Source: Rubripirellula amarantea
Lineage (GTDB): Bacteria > Planctomycetota > Planctomycetia > Pirellulales > Pirellulaceae
Direction: 5' to 3'
Assembly (NCBI RefSeq): GCF_007859865.1
Contig: NZ_SJPI01000001.1
Coordinates: 868,001-932,000, forward strand
DNA length: 64,000 nt
This document shows positions 51,190-59,498 of the stretch, one piece after another. Both the position numbers and the translations under genes were made by a program. The number at the start of each line of letters is the position of its first letter. Position 1 is the stretch's first letter. Below the pieces are notes generated by a model. It was not told where the DNA came from. It did no database searches and saw only the letters and a list, made by a program, of their open reading frames with translations.

Positions 51190-52413
51190 ATGACTGAGCC
51201 ATTGAACGACAGCAACGAAACCAATCTCGAACTTTCGGTGGTGATGCCCTGTCTAAACGAAGCCGACACGATTGGAATCTGTGTCGAGAAAGCGATGCAT
51301 GCGATGAAGGAGGCTGGCATTTCGGGGGAGGTGATCATCGCTGATAATGGAAGCACGGACGATTCCAAGAGTATCGCGGAAGCTTTGGGCGCGCGCACGA
51401 TCGATGTCGCTGAACGAGGCTATGGAGCGGCGCTGATGCATGGCATTGAGTCAAGCCGCGGGAAATACGTCATCATGGGCGATGCGGATGACAGCTACAA
51501 CTTCCTTGAAATCCCTCAGTTCGTCGACAAACTTCGCCAAGACTTTGATTTGGTTCAGGGGTGCCGTCTTCCGCGGGGCGGCGGCCAAGTGCTTCCCGGT
51601 GCGATGCCATTCTTGCATCGTTGGTTTGGAAACCCCGCATTGTCTTGGCTGGTGCGATTGATGTTTCGCATCCCCATCCACGATGTTTACTGCGGAATGC
51701 GAGGTTTCACCCGCCGTCATTACGATCGCTTGGATATGCGATCGCCAGGGATGGAATTCGCAACCGAGATGATCATTAAGAGCGGTCTGCATAACGCGTC
51801 GATGGCGCAGGTTCCAATCACACTGCATCCCGATGGACGTAAAGAACACGGACCTCACCTTCGAACATTTCGCGATGGCTGGCGAACGCTGCGGTTGTTC
51901 TTGGTGTTCAGTCCCAAGTGGACGTTCTTCCGCCCCGGATTGCTGTTGGTGGCGATCGCGATTTTGGGATACGCATTGGCTATCCCTCAAGTGCGAATCT
52001 TTGGTGCGGCGTTGGACGTTCACACGTTGTTGATCGCCAGCTTGGCCGGCCTACTGGGTTGGCAATGCATTCTGCTCGCAACGCTTGCGCGTATCTTCGC
52101 CGCTCGTGAAGGCATGATGCCACCTCATCACAAGCTCGAAGAATTGACCGTGGAAAAAGGTCTGGTTTTCGGCATGCTTGGCACCTTGATCGGAACTGGC
52201 TTGATTGCCGTTGTCATCTATCAGTGGTGGCAGGCTGATTTCGGACCGCTCGACTACCCTCGCACCATGCGGTTTGTAGTTCCCGGAGTGACGTTGATTG
52301 CGGCAGGCTTTCAAACGTCTATGGCTGCGTTGATGGCCGGCGTACTAAAAATGCATCGTCGAGATCCCATTGCCCCGGCGAATTCAAAGGTGACCGATTC
52401 GACGCCGGTTTAG
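51190..52413 (+). CDS. GT2 glycosyltransferase, polyprenyl-phosphate sugar synthase type, with C-terminal membrane helices
   Basis: This 407-residue protein has a GT-A catalytic domain (about 13-235) with ELSVVMPCLNE, ADNGSTDDS and the metal-binding DADD at 98-101, then YCGMRGFTRRHYD. About four hydrophobic helices follow (about 250-385). It resembles dolichol-phosphate mannose synthase-like enzymes that transfer a sugar to a lipid carrier at the cytoplasmic face. The gene starts 9 bp after the GT-C gene, a natural donor-and-acceptor pair for cell-surface glycan assembly. No strong ribosome binding site is visible, suggesting coupled translation. Confidence 0.88.
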   Translation: MTEPLNDSNETNLELSVVMPCLNEADTIGICVEKAMHAMKEAGISGEVIIADNGSTDDSKSIAEALGARTIDVAERGYGAALMHGIESSRGKYVIMGDADDSYNFLEIPQFVDKLRQDFDLVQGCRLPRGGGQVLPGAMPFLHRWFGNPALSWLVRLMFRIPIHDVYCGMRGFTRRHYDRLDMRSPGMEFATEMIIKSGLHNASMAQVPITLHPDGRKEHGPHLRTFRDGWRTLRLFLVFSPKWTFFRPGLLLVAIAILGYALAIPQVRIFGAALDVHTLLIASLAGLLGWQCILLATLARIFAAREGMMPPHHKLEELTVEKGLVFGMLGTLIGTGLIAVVIYQWWQADFGPLDYPRTMRFVVPGVTLIAAGFQTSMAALMAGVLKMHRRDPIAPANSKVTDSTPV

Positions 52414-52444
52414 GCCCTCCCACACGATGGATCGAGTCGCTGGA

Positions 52445-53548
52445 CTAGACCTCGTCTTGAAATTCCAGATCAAACGCTGCTGCAACTGCCGCGTTGGTTA
52501 CTTTGCCTGCATGAACATTCAGTGCACGTCGCAATGGCAGTGAATCCTTGATCGCAGAGTCAATTCCCATTTCAGCAAGTCGGGCAATCCAAGATATCGT
52601 GGCATTGCACAAGCCATAGGTGCTCGTCCGTCCCACCGCACCGGGCATGTTTGCGACGCAGTAGTGAACCACTTCATCAACAACAAACGTTGGATCGCCA
52701 TGCGTCGTAGGTCGCGTGGTTTCGAAGCAACCACCTTGATCTACCGCAACGTCGACGATCACGCTGCCCGCCTTCATGCGACTTAAGTCTTCGGCGCGAA
52801 CCAGTCGAGGCGCTTTGGCACCAGGAATCAACACTGATCCGATCACTAGGTCAGCTCGTTCAAGTTGATCAAGAATGTTATGACGATCACTGTAGAGCGT
52901 GTTCACATTGGCGGGCATCACATCGTCGAGATATCGCAAGCGATCGAGGTTGACGTCCAGGATCGCAACGTCAGCTTGAAATCCAGCCGCAATACGAGCT
53001 GCGTTCGCACCAACAATTCCACCGCCCAGCACAGTGATGTGTGCCGGTGCTACGCCAGGAATACCACCGAGCAGGATGCCCCGGCCCATTTGCGGTTTTT
53101 CAAGATACTTTGCACCTTCTTGAATGCTCATTCGACCGGCCACCTCGCTCATCGGAGTCAGCAGCGGCAAACGCCCGTGTTCATCGCGCAAGGTTTCATA
53201 CGCCAAGCATGAGGCGCCGCTATTCAACATCGCATCGGTAAGCTTCAAGCTTGCTGCGAAATGAAAGTACGTGAATAGAACTTGTCCCGTTCGAATCAGG
53301 CCGTACTCTTCGGGTTGAGGCTCCTTCACCTTGACGATCAGATCAGCCTGCTCGAATACATCTCGGCCACTTGCAGCCATCTCGGCGCCGGCTCGCAGGT
53401 AGTCGTGGTCCGGCAATCCGCTTCCCAGTCCAGCGCCGGCTTCGACAATCACTCGATGTCCGCGGCTAACTAACTCTTCCGCTCCCACTGGCAACATCGC
53501 AACACGGTACTCGTCGGACTTCACTTCGCGTGGGACGCCAATGATCAT
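52445..53548 (-). CDS. ald: Alanine dehydrogenase
   Basis: This 367-residue enzyme has the usual family length. It oxidises L-alanine to pyruvate and ammonium with NAD, or works in reverse to assimilate ammonium. Recognisable parts are the N-terminal IGVPREVKSDEYRVAM, KVKEPQPEEY, the MSEVAGRMSIQEGAKYLE block, the NAD-binding GGGIVGANAARIAAG and the C-terminal NMPGAVGRTSTYGLCNAT. It is the last gene of a minus-strand run after a kinase and an acyltransferase, with a 59-nt gap. It converges on the GT2 gene with only 31 bp between stops and no clear terminator. Given the nitrate operon elsewhere in the window, a role in nitrogen flow is plausible. Confidence 0.96.
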   Translation of the reverse strand: MIIGVPREVKSDEYRVAMLPVGAEELVSRGHRVIVEAGAGLGSGLPDHDYLRAGAEMAASGRDVFEQADLIVKVKEPQPEEYGLIRTGQVLFTYFHFAASLKLTDAMLNSGASCLAYETLRDEHGRLPLLTPMSEVAGRMSIQEGAKYLEKPQMGRGILLGGIPGVAPAHITVLGGGIVGANAARIAAGFQADVAILDVNLDRLRYLDDVMPANVNTLYSDRHNILDQLERADLVIGSVLIPGAKAPRLVRAEDLSRMKAGSVIVDVAVDQGGCFETTRPTTHGDPTFVVDEVVHYCVANMPGAVGRTSTYGLCNATISWIARLAEMGIDSAIKDSLPLRRALNVHAGKVTNAAVAAAFDLEFQDEV

Positions 53549-53607
53549 TCGTAATTCTCTTTATCGAACAGCTTGCAGGGGGATTAGCAGATTCTAGCGT
53601 GAAAGCA

Positions 53608-54831
53608 TCAAGCAAGCCCACACTGGGTTGCCGGACGAGCCTCAGCCGAAAGGGTAGTGATCATAGAAGTCAGACGTTCTCGCAATAGCCCTAACAAGGG
53701 ATCCTCCTCGCCTCGCGCCGACTTGTGGGGCGGTACAACAATCGCATCGTCACATTGAATGACGACTTTTAAAGGCACCGCCACGTTTGCGGTCCCCAAG
53801 AAAGTTTCTTGCATCCTTTGAATGGTTTCAACGATCCTTGTGTCCGTCGCGAGTTCTCGATCGAGATAGCAGGTTGGGTAGGACAGTAATTCTTGAGCTA
53901 GGTCCGCCTTCGTCGCGTAAATCCGCAATGCCTCGGTTTCGTCTGACGTGTGAGGACGGGCAAAGTAGCGAGCTACGACTTCGCTACGGATCGTCCGCAC
54001 GCGATCACGAATATCAGGTCCGGGTATCAAGTTTAGTTTTGATTCGGCTTGTTCGAGCAAGGCACGCATCAATTGGTCGCGTCGCTGGGGAAGGTCCCCC
54101 GTACCGACATTGCCCACGTGTTCAATTTCTTTCAGTGACAATAGACCTTCGGCGACGCGAACGGTTCGCTGCAGAATGGTATCGCTGGGCGAGATCCGCC
54201 AACTCAGTCGATCCTCTAGCTCGCTCAATTGCTCATTTGCCCAAGAGGTAATGTCACCCTGGCAAAGATACTTTAGCGCCACCGGATGCATCACCACTTG
54301 CCCATCGCTGGTCTTAGCTCGTTTCCGTGCCGCAGTACGAGCAATGAAGGTGATCCCTTCGAGCATGGGCTTAAGCACATCGTTGGTGCGATTAGTCGTG
54401 CCTTCGGGAAAAAGAATCAACGGTCGTTCTGCATCGGCAAGGATACCAATTGCCATCTCAAGAGACTGACGATCGGATCCCTCGCGATTGATGCTGAAAC
54501 CACCCATTTTTTGAATGGCAAACGAATCCAGCCAGCCTTCATTGAAGAGATGCCATGAAGCCATGGCGAAGACATGCTGGCGAAGTTCCCTTGCTGGCCA
54601 ACCCAGCACCAACGGGTCAGCGTATCGACAATGATTCGGTGCAAGCAGAATACCGTCGCCACGATCGACTGATTCCCGCCACCGATCAAGTCCGCGACAT
54701 TCAAAATCGACGACGCCTTCTTTGCGGTGAAGGTAGCGATCAACGATTCGAAACGTCTGAATGAAAGACGGCCACAGATTGCCCCGATGCGGCGGAACAA
54801 ACTGATAGGGTCGTCCTAAGACAACGCTCAT
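53608..54831 (-). CDS. 1-acyl-glycerol-3-phosphate acyltransferase-like (PlsC family)
   Basis: This is a 407-residue protein. The acyltransferase core shows the H-x4-D motif at H67-D72 (NHCRYADP) and FPEGTTNR at 141-148, the two key PlsC elements, plus GGFSINREG between them. A typical PlsC has about 240 residues; the extra 160 C-terminal residues are helical and mostly polar, with no domain I recognise. No membrane helix is obvious, so it may be peripheral. AGGA lies about 7 bases before the ATG. The gene follows the kinase gene after 16 nt and is probably in the same transcript. The acceptor lipid is uncertain. Confidence 0.85.
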   Translation of the reverse strand: MSVVLGRPYQFVPPHRGNLWPSFIQTFRIVDRYLHRKEGVVDFECRGLDRWRESVDRGDGILLAPNHCRYADPLVLGWPARELRQHVFAMASWHLFNEGWLDSFAIQKMGGFSINREGSDRQSLEMAIGILADAERPLILFPEGTTNRTNDVLKPMLEGITFIARTAARKRAKTSDGQVVMHPVALKYLCQGDITSWANEQLSELEDRLSWRISPSDTILQRTVRVAEGLLSLKEIEHVGNVGTGDLPQRRDQLMRALLEQAESKLNLIPGPDIRDRVRTIRSEVVARYFARPHTSDETEALRIYATKADLAQELLSYPTCYLDRELATDTRIVETIQRMQETFLGTANVAVPLKVVIQCDDAIVVPPHKSARGEEDPLLGLLRERLTSMITTLSAEARPATQCGLA

Positions 54832-54847
54832 AGGTGCATCCTGCGCC

Positions 54848-56443
54848 TTAAGGAGTGGTCAAGCGAGCGAGAAAGAAGCCCACGGAAACAGCTACGATTA
54901 CCAGAGCCAAGATTAAGGCTCCCAACAACATGGGATCCATCGCTTTGCGTTGCTGACGCCCTGAACCCTGTCCTCTCGACGAAGCACTAGATCCCGAACG
55001 ACTTCGGTAGACGTCGGAGTTATCACCTAGTTGAATGCTCGACTTACCGCTGTGCGAACGTTCGCCCTGAGCTGCATTCGACGAAGACGATGACCCTTGG
55101 GGCTGTCGCCCCACAGTTGAATTGGGACGGTAGCCCGATTCAAGTTGCAAGTCCAAGAAGCTACCGTCGATCAAGTCCGGCCGTTTTCGCACATCGACCA
55201 ATCGTCCGCTGTCACTACTGCTAATTCCTTCTTTGCGAAGAAGAGCGCTTCGCGAATCGGCGAGTGTTTCTTGGCCTTTGTTGCTGATCGTGTCTCCCTG
55301 AATGTCCGACGGTCGGCCAAGGTCACCGAACGAAATCGACGACGAGTTCCCATCTGATTCGGGTCGATCACCAAGCCCTGCTGTAACTTTGGCTCCTTTG
55401 GGAACCTTCGCGACAAACTTCTCAAGCACCTCGGCAACGTCGGCGGCGGATTGGTAACGATACTTCGGATCCTTTTGGATCATCTTGACGCAAATGCCTT
55501 CGAGCTCGCCCGGACAATCAGGACGAAGTTGGCGGATCGCGGTGGGCATTTCGGTTTGGTGCTTTGCAATTCGCTGCGCCAACGTCCCATCACTAAACGG
55601 TGGCTTTCCGGTAAGCAGATAATAGAGCGTACAACCGAGCCCATAGATGTCAGCACGATGATCAACCGTGTGACTGTTAAGTGCCTGCTCGGGTGCGAGG
55701 TAGTCGGCTGTTCCCAAGACGTTTTCGTTATTGGCCACCGTCAAGGACTCGTCATCACCGGCCGCAACCAACGCCAAGCCCATGTCTAGCAATTTGACAA
55801 CACCGTTGGGGTCAATCAACAAGTTGGCCGGTTTGACATCTCGATGGATCACACCTTTGCTGTGGGCATGTTCAAGACCGCGTGCTGCCTGAGCGATAAG
55901 ATCAGCCGCAGTGGAAAAGTCCGTCGCGCCGTCGCGTTTGACAAGCTGTTGCAGGTCGACTCCATCGACGTACTCCATGACGATGTAATGAACATCACCC
56001 TCGTTGTCGATGTCATAGGCAAGCACGATGTTGGGATGATTAAGCGAAGCGATCGCTTTGGCTTCGAGTTGAAAGCGAGCCAAGTAGGTTGCGTCGGCAA
56101 CTCGGCTCTTGGGGAGCACTTTGATGGCTCGTCGATCACCCATCCGAACATGCTCGGCCAGATAGACGCTGCTCATTCCCCCCGTACCGATATGCCCGAG
56201 CAGCTTGTACTTGCCGAGGAAAAACCCCTTGTACTTTCCTACCAGCAGCTTTTCGATGTGCCAGGATGTAATCAGGCCTTCGCGTTTGAAGAGCTTGGCG
56301 AGCTTCATCGGATCAGAAGGAAGACCGCCATCTAGCTGGGCCCGAACCTTCTCCACAAGCCGGGCCGATTTCTTCGGATCGACGATGCCGCTTTTGGCGA
56401 GCATTTTCACAAATGTTTCGGAGTCGATCTGTTTTTGAGTCAT
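54848..56443 (-). CDS. Ser/Thr protein kinase with C-terminal membrane anchor
   Basis: From ATG 56443 this is 531 residues; a start at 56482 would add 13. An N-terminal helical region (1-75) precedes the kinase domain: GTGGM (86-90), catalytic K108, HRD at 200-202 with K204 and N207. The magnesium motif is DMG (220-222) instead of DFG, a change I recall in other planctomycete kinases and compatible with activity. A long Ser/Gly/Gln-rich linker (about 345-500) leads to one membrane helix (about 505-525), leaving only LARLTTP outside. The kinase should therefore sit on the cytoplasmic face with no large sensor domain. PlsC-like and ald genes follow on the same strand. Confidence 0.92.
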   Translation of the reverse strand: MTQKQIDSETFVKMLAKSGIVDPKKSARLVEKVRAQLDGGLPSDPMKLAKLFKREGLITSWHIEKLLVGKYKGFFLGKYKLLGHIGTGGMSSVYLAEHVRMGDRRAIKVLPKSRVADATYLARFQLEAKAIASLNHPNIVLAYDIDNEGDVHYIVMEYVDGVDLQQLVKRDGATDFSTAADLIAQAARGLEHAHSKGVIHRDVKPANLLIDPNGVVKLLDMGLALVAAGDDESLTVANNENVLGTADYLAPEQALNSHTVDHRADIYGLGCTLYYLLTGKPPFSDGTLAQRIAKHQTEMPTAIRQLRPDCPGELEGICVKMIQKDPKYRYQSAADVAEVLEKFVAKVPKGAKVTAGLGDRPESDGNSSSISFGDLGRPSDIQGDTISNKGQETLADSRSALLRKEGISSSDSGRLVDVRKRPDLIDGSFLDLQLESGYRPNSTVGRQPQGSSSSSNAAQGERSHSGKSSIQLGDNSDVYRSRSGSSASSRGQGSGRQQRKAMDPMLLGALILALVIVAVSVGFFLARLTTP

Positions 56444-56649
56444 TGGCTTCCAGCCATCATCCCAACAAAGTGATAATCTCAAGCCCTAGAGAGAGTCTAA
56501 CAGTCGCGACCGTGAAGTGCGAATAACAAGGGCTATGGGAAGAGTATCTCGCGTGTGAGAAGATAACACGTTTGGAAGAGCCAGTTAAGCGTTTCCCGCC
56601 CATCTGGCAATTTCATTTGGCACTGTTTATCTCCCTTTGCTTAGTCTAG

Positions 56650-57621
56650 TTGCTCCACGCCAAAATCGTGCCAAACAAACCCAGAACTCAGCGAGTTGAT
56701 CCACCGTCGCCTGACGCAAACCTGCCAGACCTACAGCTCGACATAACCCCACCTAGAGACCGTGGTGCCGAGGGCCAAACGGCGTCACCTAGATCGGCTC
56801 CGAGAGACCCAGCGACGCAGGATTCACCAACACAGGATTCACCAACGCACAGCTCATCTGCACTAGGTTCATCACTGGGCTCATCAACACTGGGCTCGTC
56901 AACACTGGGGTTGATGATGAAGTACTGGAACCCCGGCGACGTCAAAACTCGCTTGGGGTCCTCAATTGGATATCAGCAAGCTGCCCACCTGCATCGGACC
57001 TTCGTCGGCCACTTGTGCCAACAATTGGCGAAAACAGCCGGACTGAGAGAACTGGTCGTCTGGCCTCCTGAACAGATTCCCCTGGTTTCGCAGCAACTTG
57101 CCCAATGGCAATCTGAATCCTGGAATATCCGCGTCCAAGTCGATGGTGACCTGGGCCAGCGAATGGCAAGATGGATTGAAGATACGCTGGCCCATTGCGA
57201 AGTTGCGATATTGATCGGTGCCGATTGCCCGGTGCTCAGTCACGACGATATCTCCACCGCAATCTCTATGCTTCAAGCCAATGACGTCGTGTTGGGTCCT
57301 GCTGCCGATGGCGGGTATTATCTGGTCGGAATTCGAGGGCCGTGGAAAGATCAGATGAACCGACTGTTTGAAAACATGACGTGGAGCCAAGGCGACGTCT
57401 TCCAAACAACCGAGCGGCGAATCACCGAAATCGGTCTCAAGATGGGTCAATTGCCAATCCGAGAAGACATCGACACCAACGCTGAACTATCGCGATTGCG
57501 AAACGAGCTGACCATTTCTGACAACCCGACCGACCGCACGCTAAGTCGACAGATTGACTTAATTTTGAACACCGATGCGGAAGACAACACGATCTCCTCA
57601 TTGCCAATCGCTTCTGAATGA
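56650..57621 (+). CDS. TIGR04282/DUF2064 family glycosyltransferase
   Basis: This protein of about 323 residues belongs to the DUF2064 nucleotide-diphospho-sugar transferase fold, members of which occur in arsenosugar-type gene clusters. Recognisable motifs are NPGDVKTRLG (94-103), GADCPVLSHDDI and GPAADGGYYLVGI. In the family the NPG motif normally lies about ten residues from the start; here about 85 Ser/Thr/Pro-rich residues precede it, coded by 15-base repeats. The start (TTG 56650) is uncertain, but a start at ATG 56914 would delete the first core strand, so at least some of the extension should be translated. The stop overlaps the next start (ATGA, 57618-57621). The reaction here is unknown. 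Confidence 0.78.
   Translation: MLHAKIVPNKPRTQRVDPPSPDANLPDLQLDITPPRDRGAEGQTASPRSAPRDPATQDSPTQDSPTHSSSALGSSLGSSTLGSSTLGLMMKYWNPGDVKTRLGSSIGYQQAAHLHRTFVGHLCQQLAKTAGLRELVVWPPEQIPLVSQQLAQWQSESWNIRVQVDGDLGQRMARWIEDTLAHCEVAILIGADCPVLSHDDISTAISMLQANDVVLGPAADGGYYLVGIRGPWKDQMNRLFENMTWSQGDVFQTTERRITEIGLKMGQLPIREDIDTNAELSRLRNELTISDNPTDRTLSRQIDLILNTDAEDNTISSLPIASE
56818..56910 (+). repeat. Two 15-base minisatellites in the DUF2064 gene
   Basis: The unit CAGGATTCACCAACA occurs twice at 56818-56847 (coding TQDSP). GGCTC(A/G)TCAACACTG occurs twice, after a shorter 12-base variant, at about 56866-56909 (coding GSSTL). Both are in-frame, so copy-number change would alter only the length of the N-terminal extension. 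Confidence 0.75.
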
Positions 57622-58754
57622 CGATGCAAAACCGAATCACGATCATTGGTGGTGGCGTTATTGGCCTTTCCTTAGCTTGGGAAATGTCAAAGCGAGGATG
57701 TGCCGTAACCGTGCTCGACCAGGGCTCGATGGCCAGCGCCACATCATGGACGGCCACCGGAATTTTGCCGCCGGCCAACTTTGAATTGGCGACTGATCCG
57801 CTGGATCAACTCCGAGGGCTTTCCCATCGTTTGTATCCCGAATGGTCTCAACAGCTACAAACGCTGACTGGAATTGACATCGGACTACGTCGTTGTGGCG
57901 GTTGGTACTTGGCCGATTCGGCTGGCGAGAGAGCAGCCATGATTGGCATGCGCAGCTATTGGGAAGATCTGTCCATTGATTGCGAATCCGTTGAGATCTC
58001 ACAGTTAGCCGAGCGGGAACCAGAACTCGCTTCGTGGGCGGCGAGCGTATCGGATGTTGCCGCATGGTGGGTTCCCGATGAACACCAGATTCGGCCACCT
58101 CGGTTGCTGTCGGCATTGATCGCCGCGTGCCGAAAATCGGGAGTGGAATTGATCGAAAACTGCCGCGTGAGTGGCATTCAGTCCTCACCGGCGGATTCGA
58201 TCGTGAACATCAAGACAGATAAGCAAACGTACCAGTGCGATGACGTGGTCGTTTGCTCGGGCTCATGGAGTGGCCAAATTGCCGAGCAGTTGCAACTTCA
58301 GCAGTCCATCATTCCGATACGTGGGCAGATCTTGCTTCTGAAGACCGAACGTCCCTTGTTGAAAGCGGTACTGAATCTGGGAAACCGGTACATCGTCGCT
58401 CGCGAAGATGGTTACACGCTCATTGGGTCCTGCGAACAAGAAGCAGGGTTCAATCCGGTGACGCAACCAGACATCATTTCGGGTCTAGACGACTTTGCCG
58501 TGTCGATGCTTCCTTCGTTGAAGTCAGCGACACGAGTGAAGTCATGGGCGGGCTTAAGGCCGATGACCTTCGATGGATTCCCCATGATCGGTCGGGTCCC
58601 CAATCACAAACACATTTATGTAGCCGCTGGACATTATCGCAGCGGTATTCACTTGGCTCCCGCAACTGCTGTGACGCTTGCCAGTGCCATCCTTAATCAA
58701 CCTTCCGAGATGGAACTCGATGCGTTCCGAATCGGTAAACAGCAAACTCGATAG
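57618..58754 (+). CDS. thiO: Glycine oxidase/ThiO-like FAD-dependent amino-acid oxidase
   Basis: This 378-residue flavoprotein is of the DAO family. The FAD-binding GGGVIG lies at 11-16 with an acidic end to strand 2 (VLDQGS). Later blocks include WSGQIAEQL, IPIRGQILLL and the C-terminal GLRPMTFDGFPMIGRVP and GHYRSGIHLAPAT, typical of glycine oxidase/ThiO. ThiO makes iminoglycine for thiazole synthesis in thiamine biosynthesis. No other thi genes are present, so a different D-amino-acid or glycine oxidase role is possible. It is translationally coupled to the DUF2064 gene by an ATGA overlap. The small Rossmann flavoprotein gene starts 10 bp downstream. Confidence 0.85.
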   Translation: MTMQNRITIIGGGVIGLSLAWEMSKRGCAVTVLDQGSMASATSWTATGILPPANFELATDPLDQLRGLSHRLYPEWSQQLQTLTGIDIGLRRCGGWYLADSAGERAAMIGMRSYWEDLSIDCESVEISQLAEREPELASWAASVSDVAAWWVPDEHQIRPPRLLSALIAACRKSGVELIENCRVSGIQSSPADSIVNIKTDKQTYQCDDVVVCSGSWSGQIAEQLQLQQSIIPIRGQILLLKTERPLLKAVLNLGNRYIVAREDGYTLIGSCEQEAGFNPVTQPDIISGLDDFAVSMLPSLKSATRVKSWAGLRPMTFDGFPMIGRVPNHKHIYVAAGHYRSGIHLAPATAVTLASAILNQPSEMELDAFRIGKQQTR

Positions 58755-58764
58755 ACGCCTTCTT

Positions 58765-59451
58765 ATGAACGATTTTGACGAACTTACCCTTGATCCCCCT
58801 GGAACCATCGCTGTGATCGGCGGCGGTCCGCTCGGTGTAGAGGCATCACTTTACGGTCGCTACCTTGGTTATGAAGTCACGTTGTTTGAAACTCATACGG
58901 TAGGACACTCGGGTGAACCCAAACGCAATGAACCGTTGCCGATCCTTCCCGATCAATGCCTATCATCGCTGGCGATCTCTGCACTGTCGGCTCAACATCA
59001 CGAATCGGGTCCGCAAGTGCTGCCGATGACGTACGGGCAATGGATCGATGAAGGTCTCGGGCGACTTTGCCAATCCGATCTTCTCCGTGGGCGAGTTCGC
59101 GAGCACACCGCGGTTCAAATGATCGAAATGAAGCCAGTCGAAACCGACGATGAGGATCCGGACGATGTGCCCGATGACTTTTGCCTGCACCTCCGCAATG
59201 AGGGTGGTGACGAAACTGCGATCTTTGAATCGGTAATCATCGCGACAGGGCAGGGCGGGGAACCAAAGATTGCGAACGCGACGGATACTAGCTCAGTCGA
59301 TTATCTGTTTCGCATCACGGGCAATTCAGACGACCTTAACAGCAACGATCTCAACGCACACCTTCGTGCTGGCTACCGACAAATCTCGAAGATCTTCGCG
59401 TCCTTGATGGGTCGCGAAGATCTAGACCTATACCGACCCAAGCGGGTTTAG
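58765..59451 (+). CDS. Small FAD/NAD(P)-binding Rossmann protein
   Basis: From ATG 58765 this is 228 residues; the frame opens at 58678 but that would overlap thiO. The N-terminus has a dinucleotide-binding GGGPLG (19-24) and acidic FETH at the end of strand 2. SVIIATGQGG near residue 165 matches the second FAD-contact strand of two-dinucleotide-binding flavoproteins. It is about half the usual length and lacks a full NAD(P)H or substrate domain. It could be a reduced flavoprotein or a partner of ThiO, 10 bp upstream. I do not recognise a specific family. Confidence 0.7.
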   Translation: MNDFDELTLDPPGTIAVIGGGPLGVEASLYGRYLGYEVTLFETHTVGHSGEPKRNEPLPILPDQCLSSLAISALSAQHHESGPQVLPMTYGQWIDEGLGRLCQSDLLRGRVREHTAVQMIEMKPVETDDEDPDDVPDDFCLHLRNEGGDETAIFESVIIATGQGGEPKIANATDTSSVDYLFRITGNSDDLNSNDLNAHLRAGYRQISKIFASLMGREDLDLYRPKRV

Positions 59452-59498
59452 CTATGAATTGTTGACGACACTCGCAAGTTCCTCTTGCCGATCATTTG

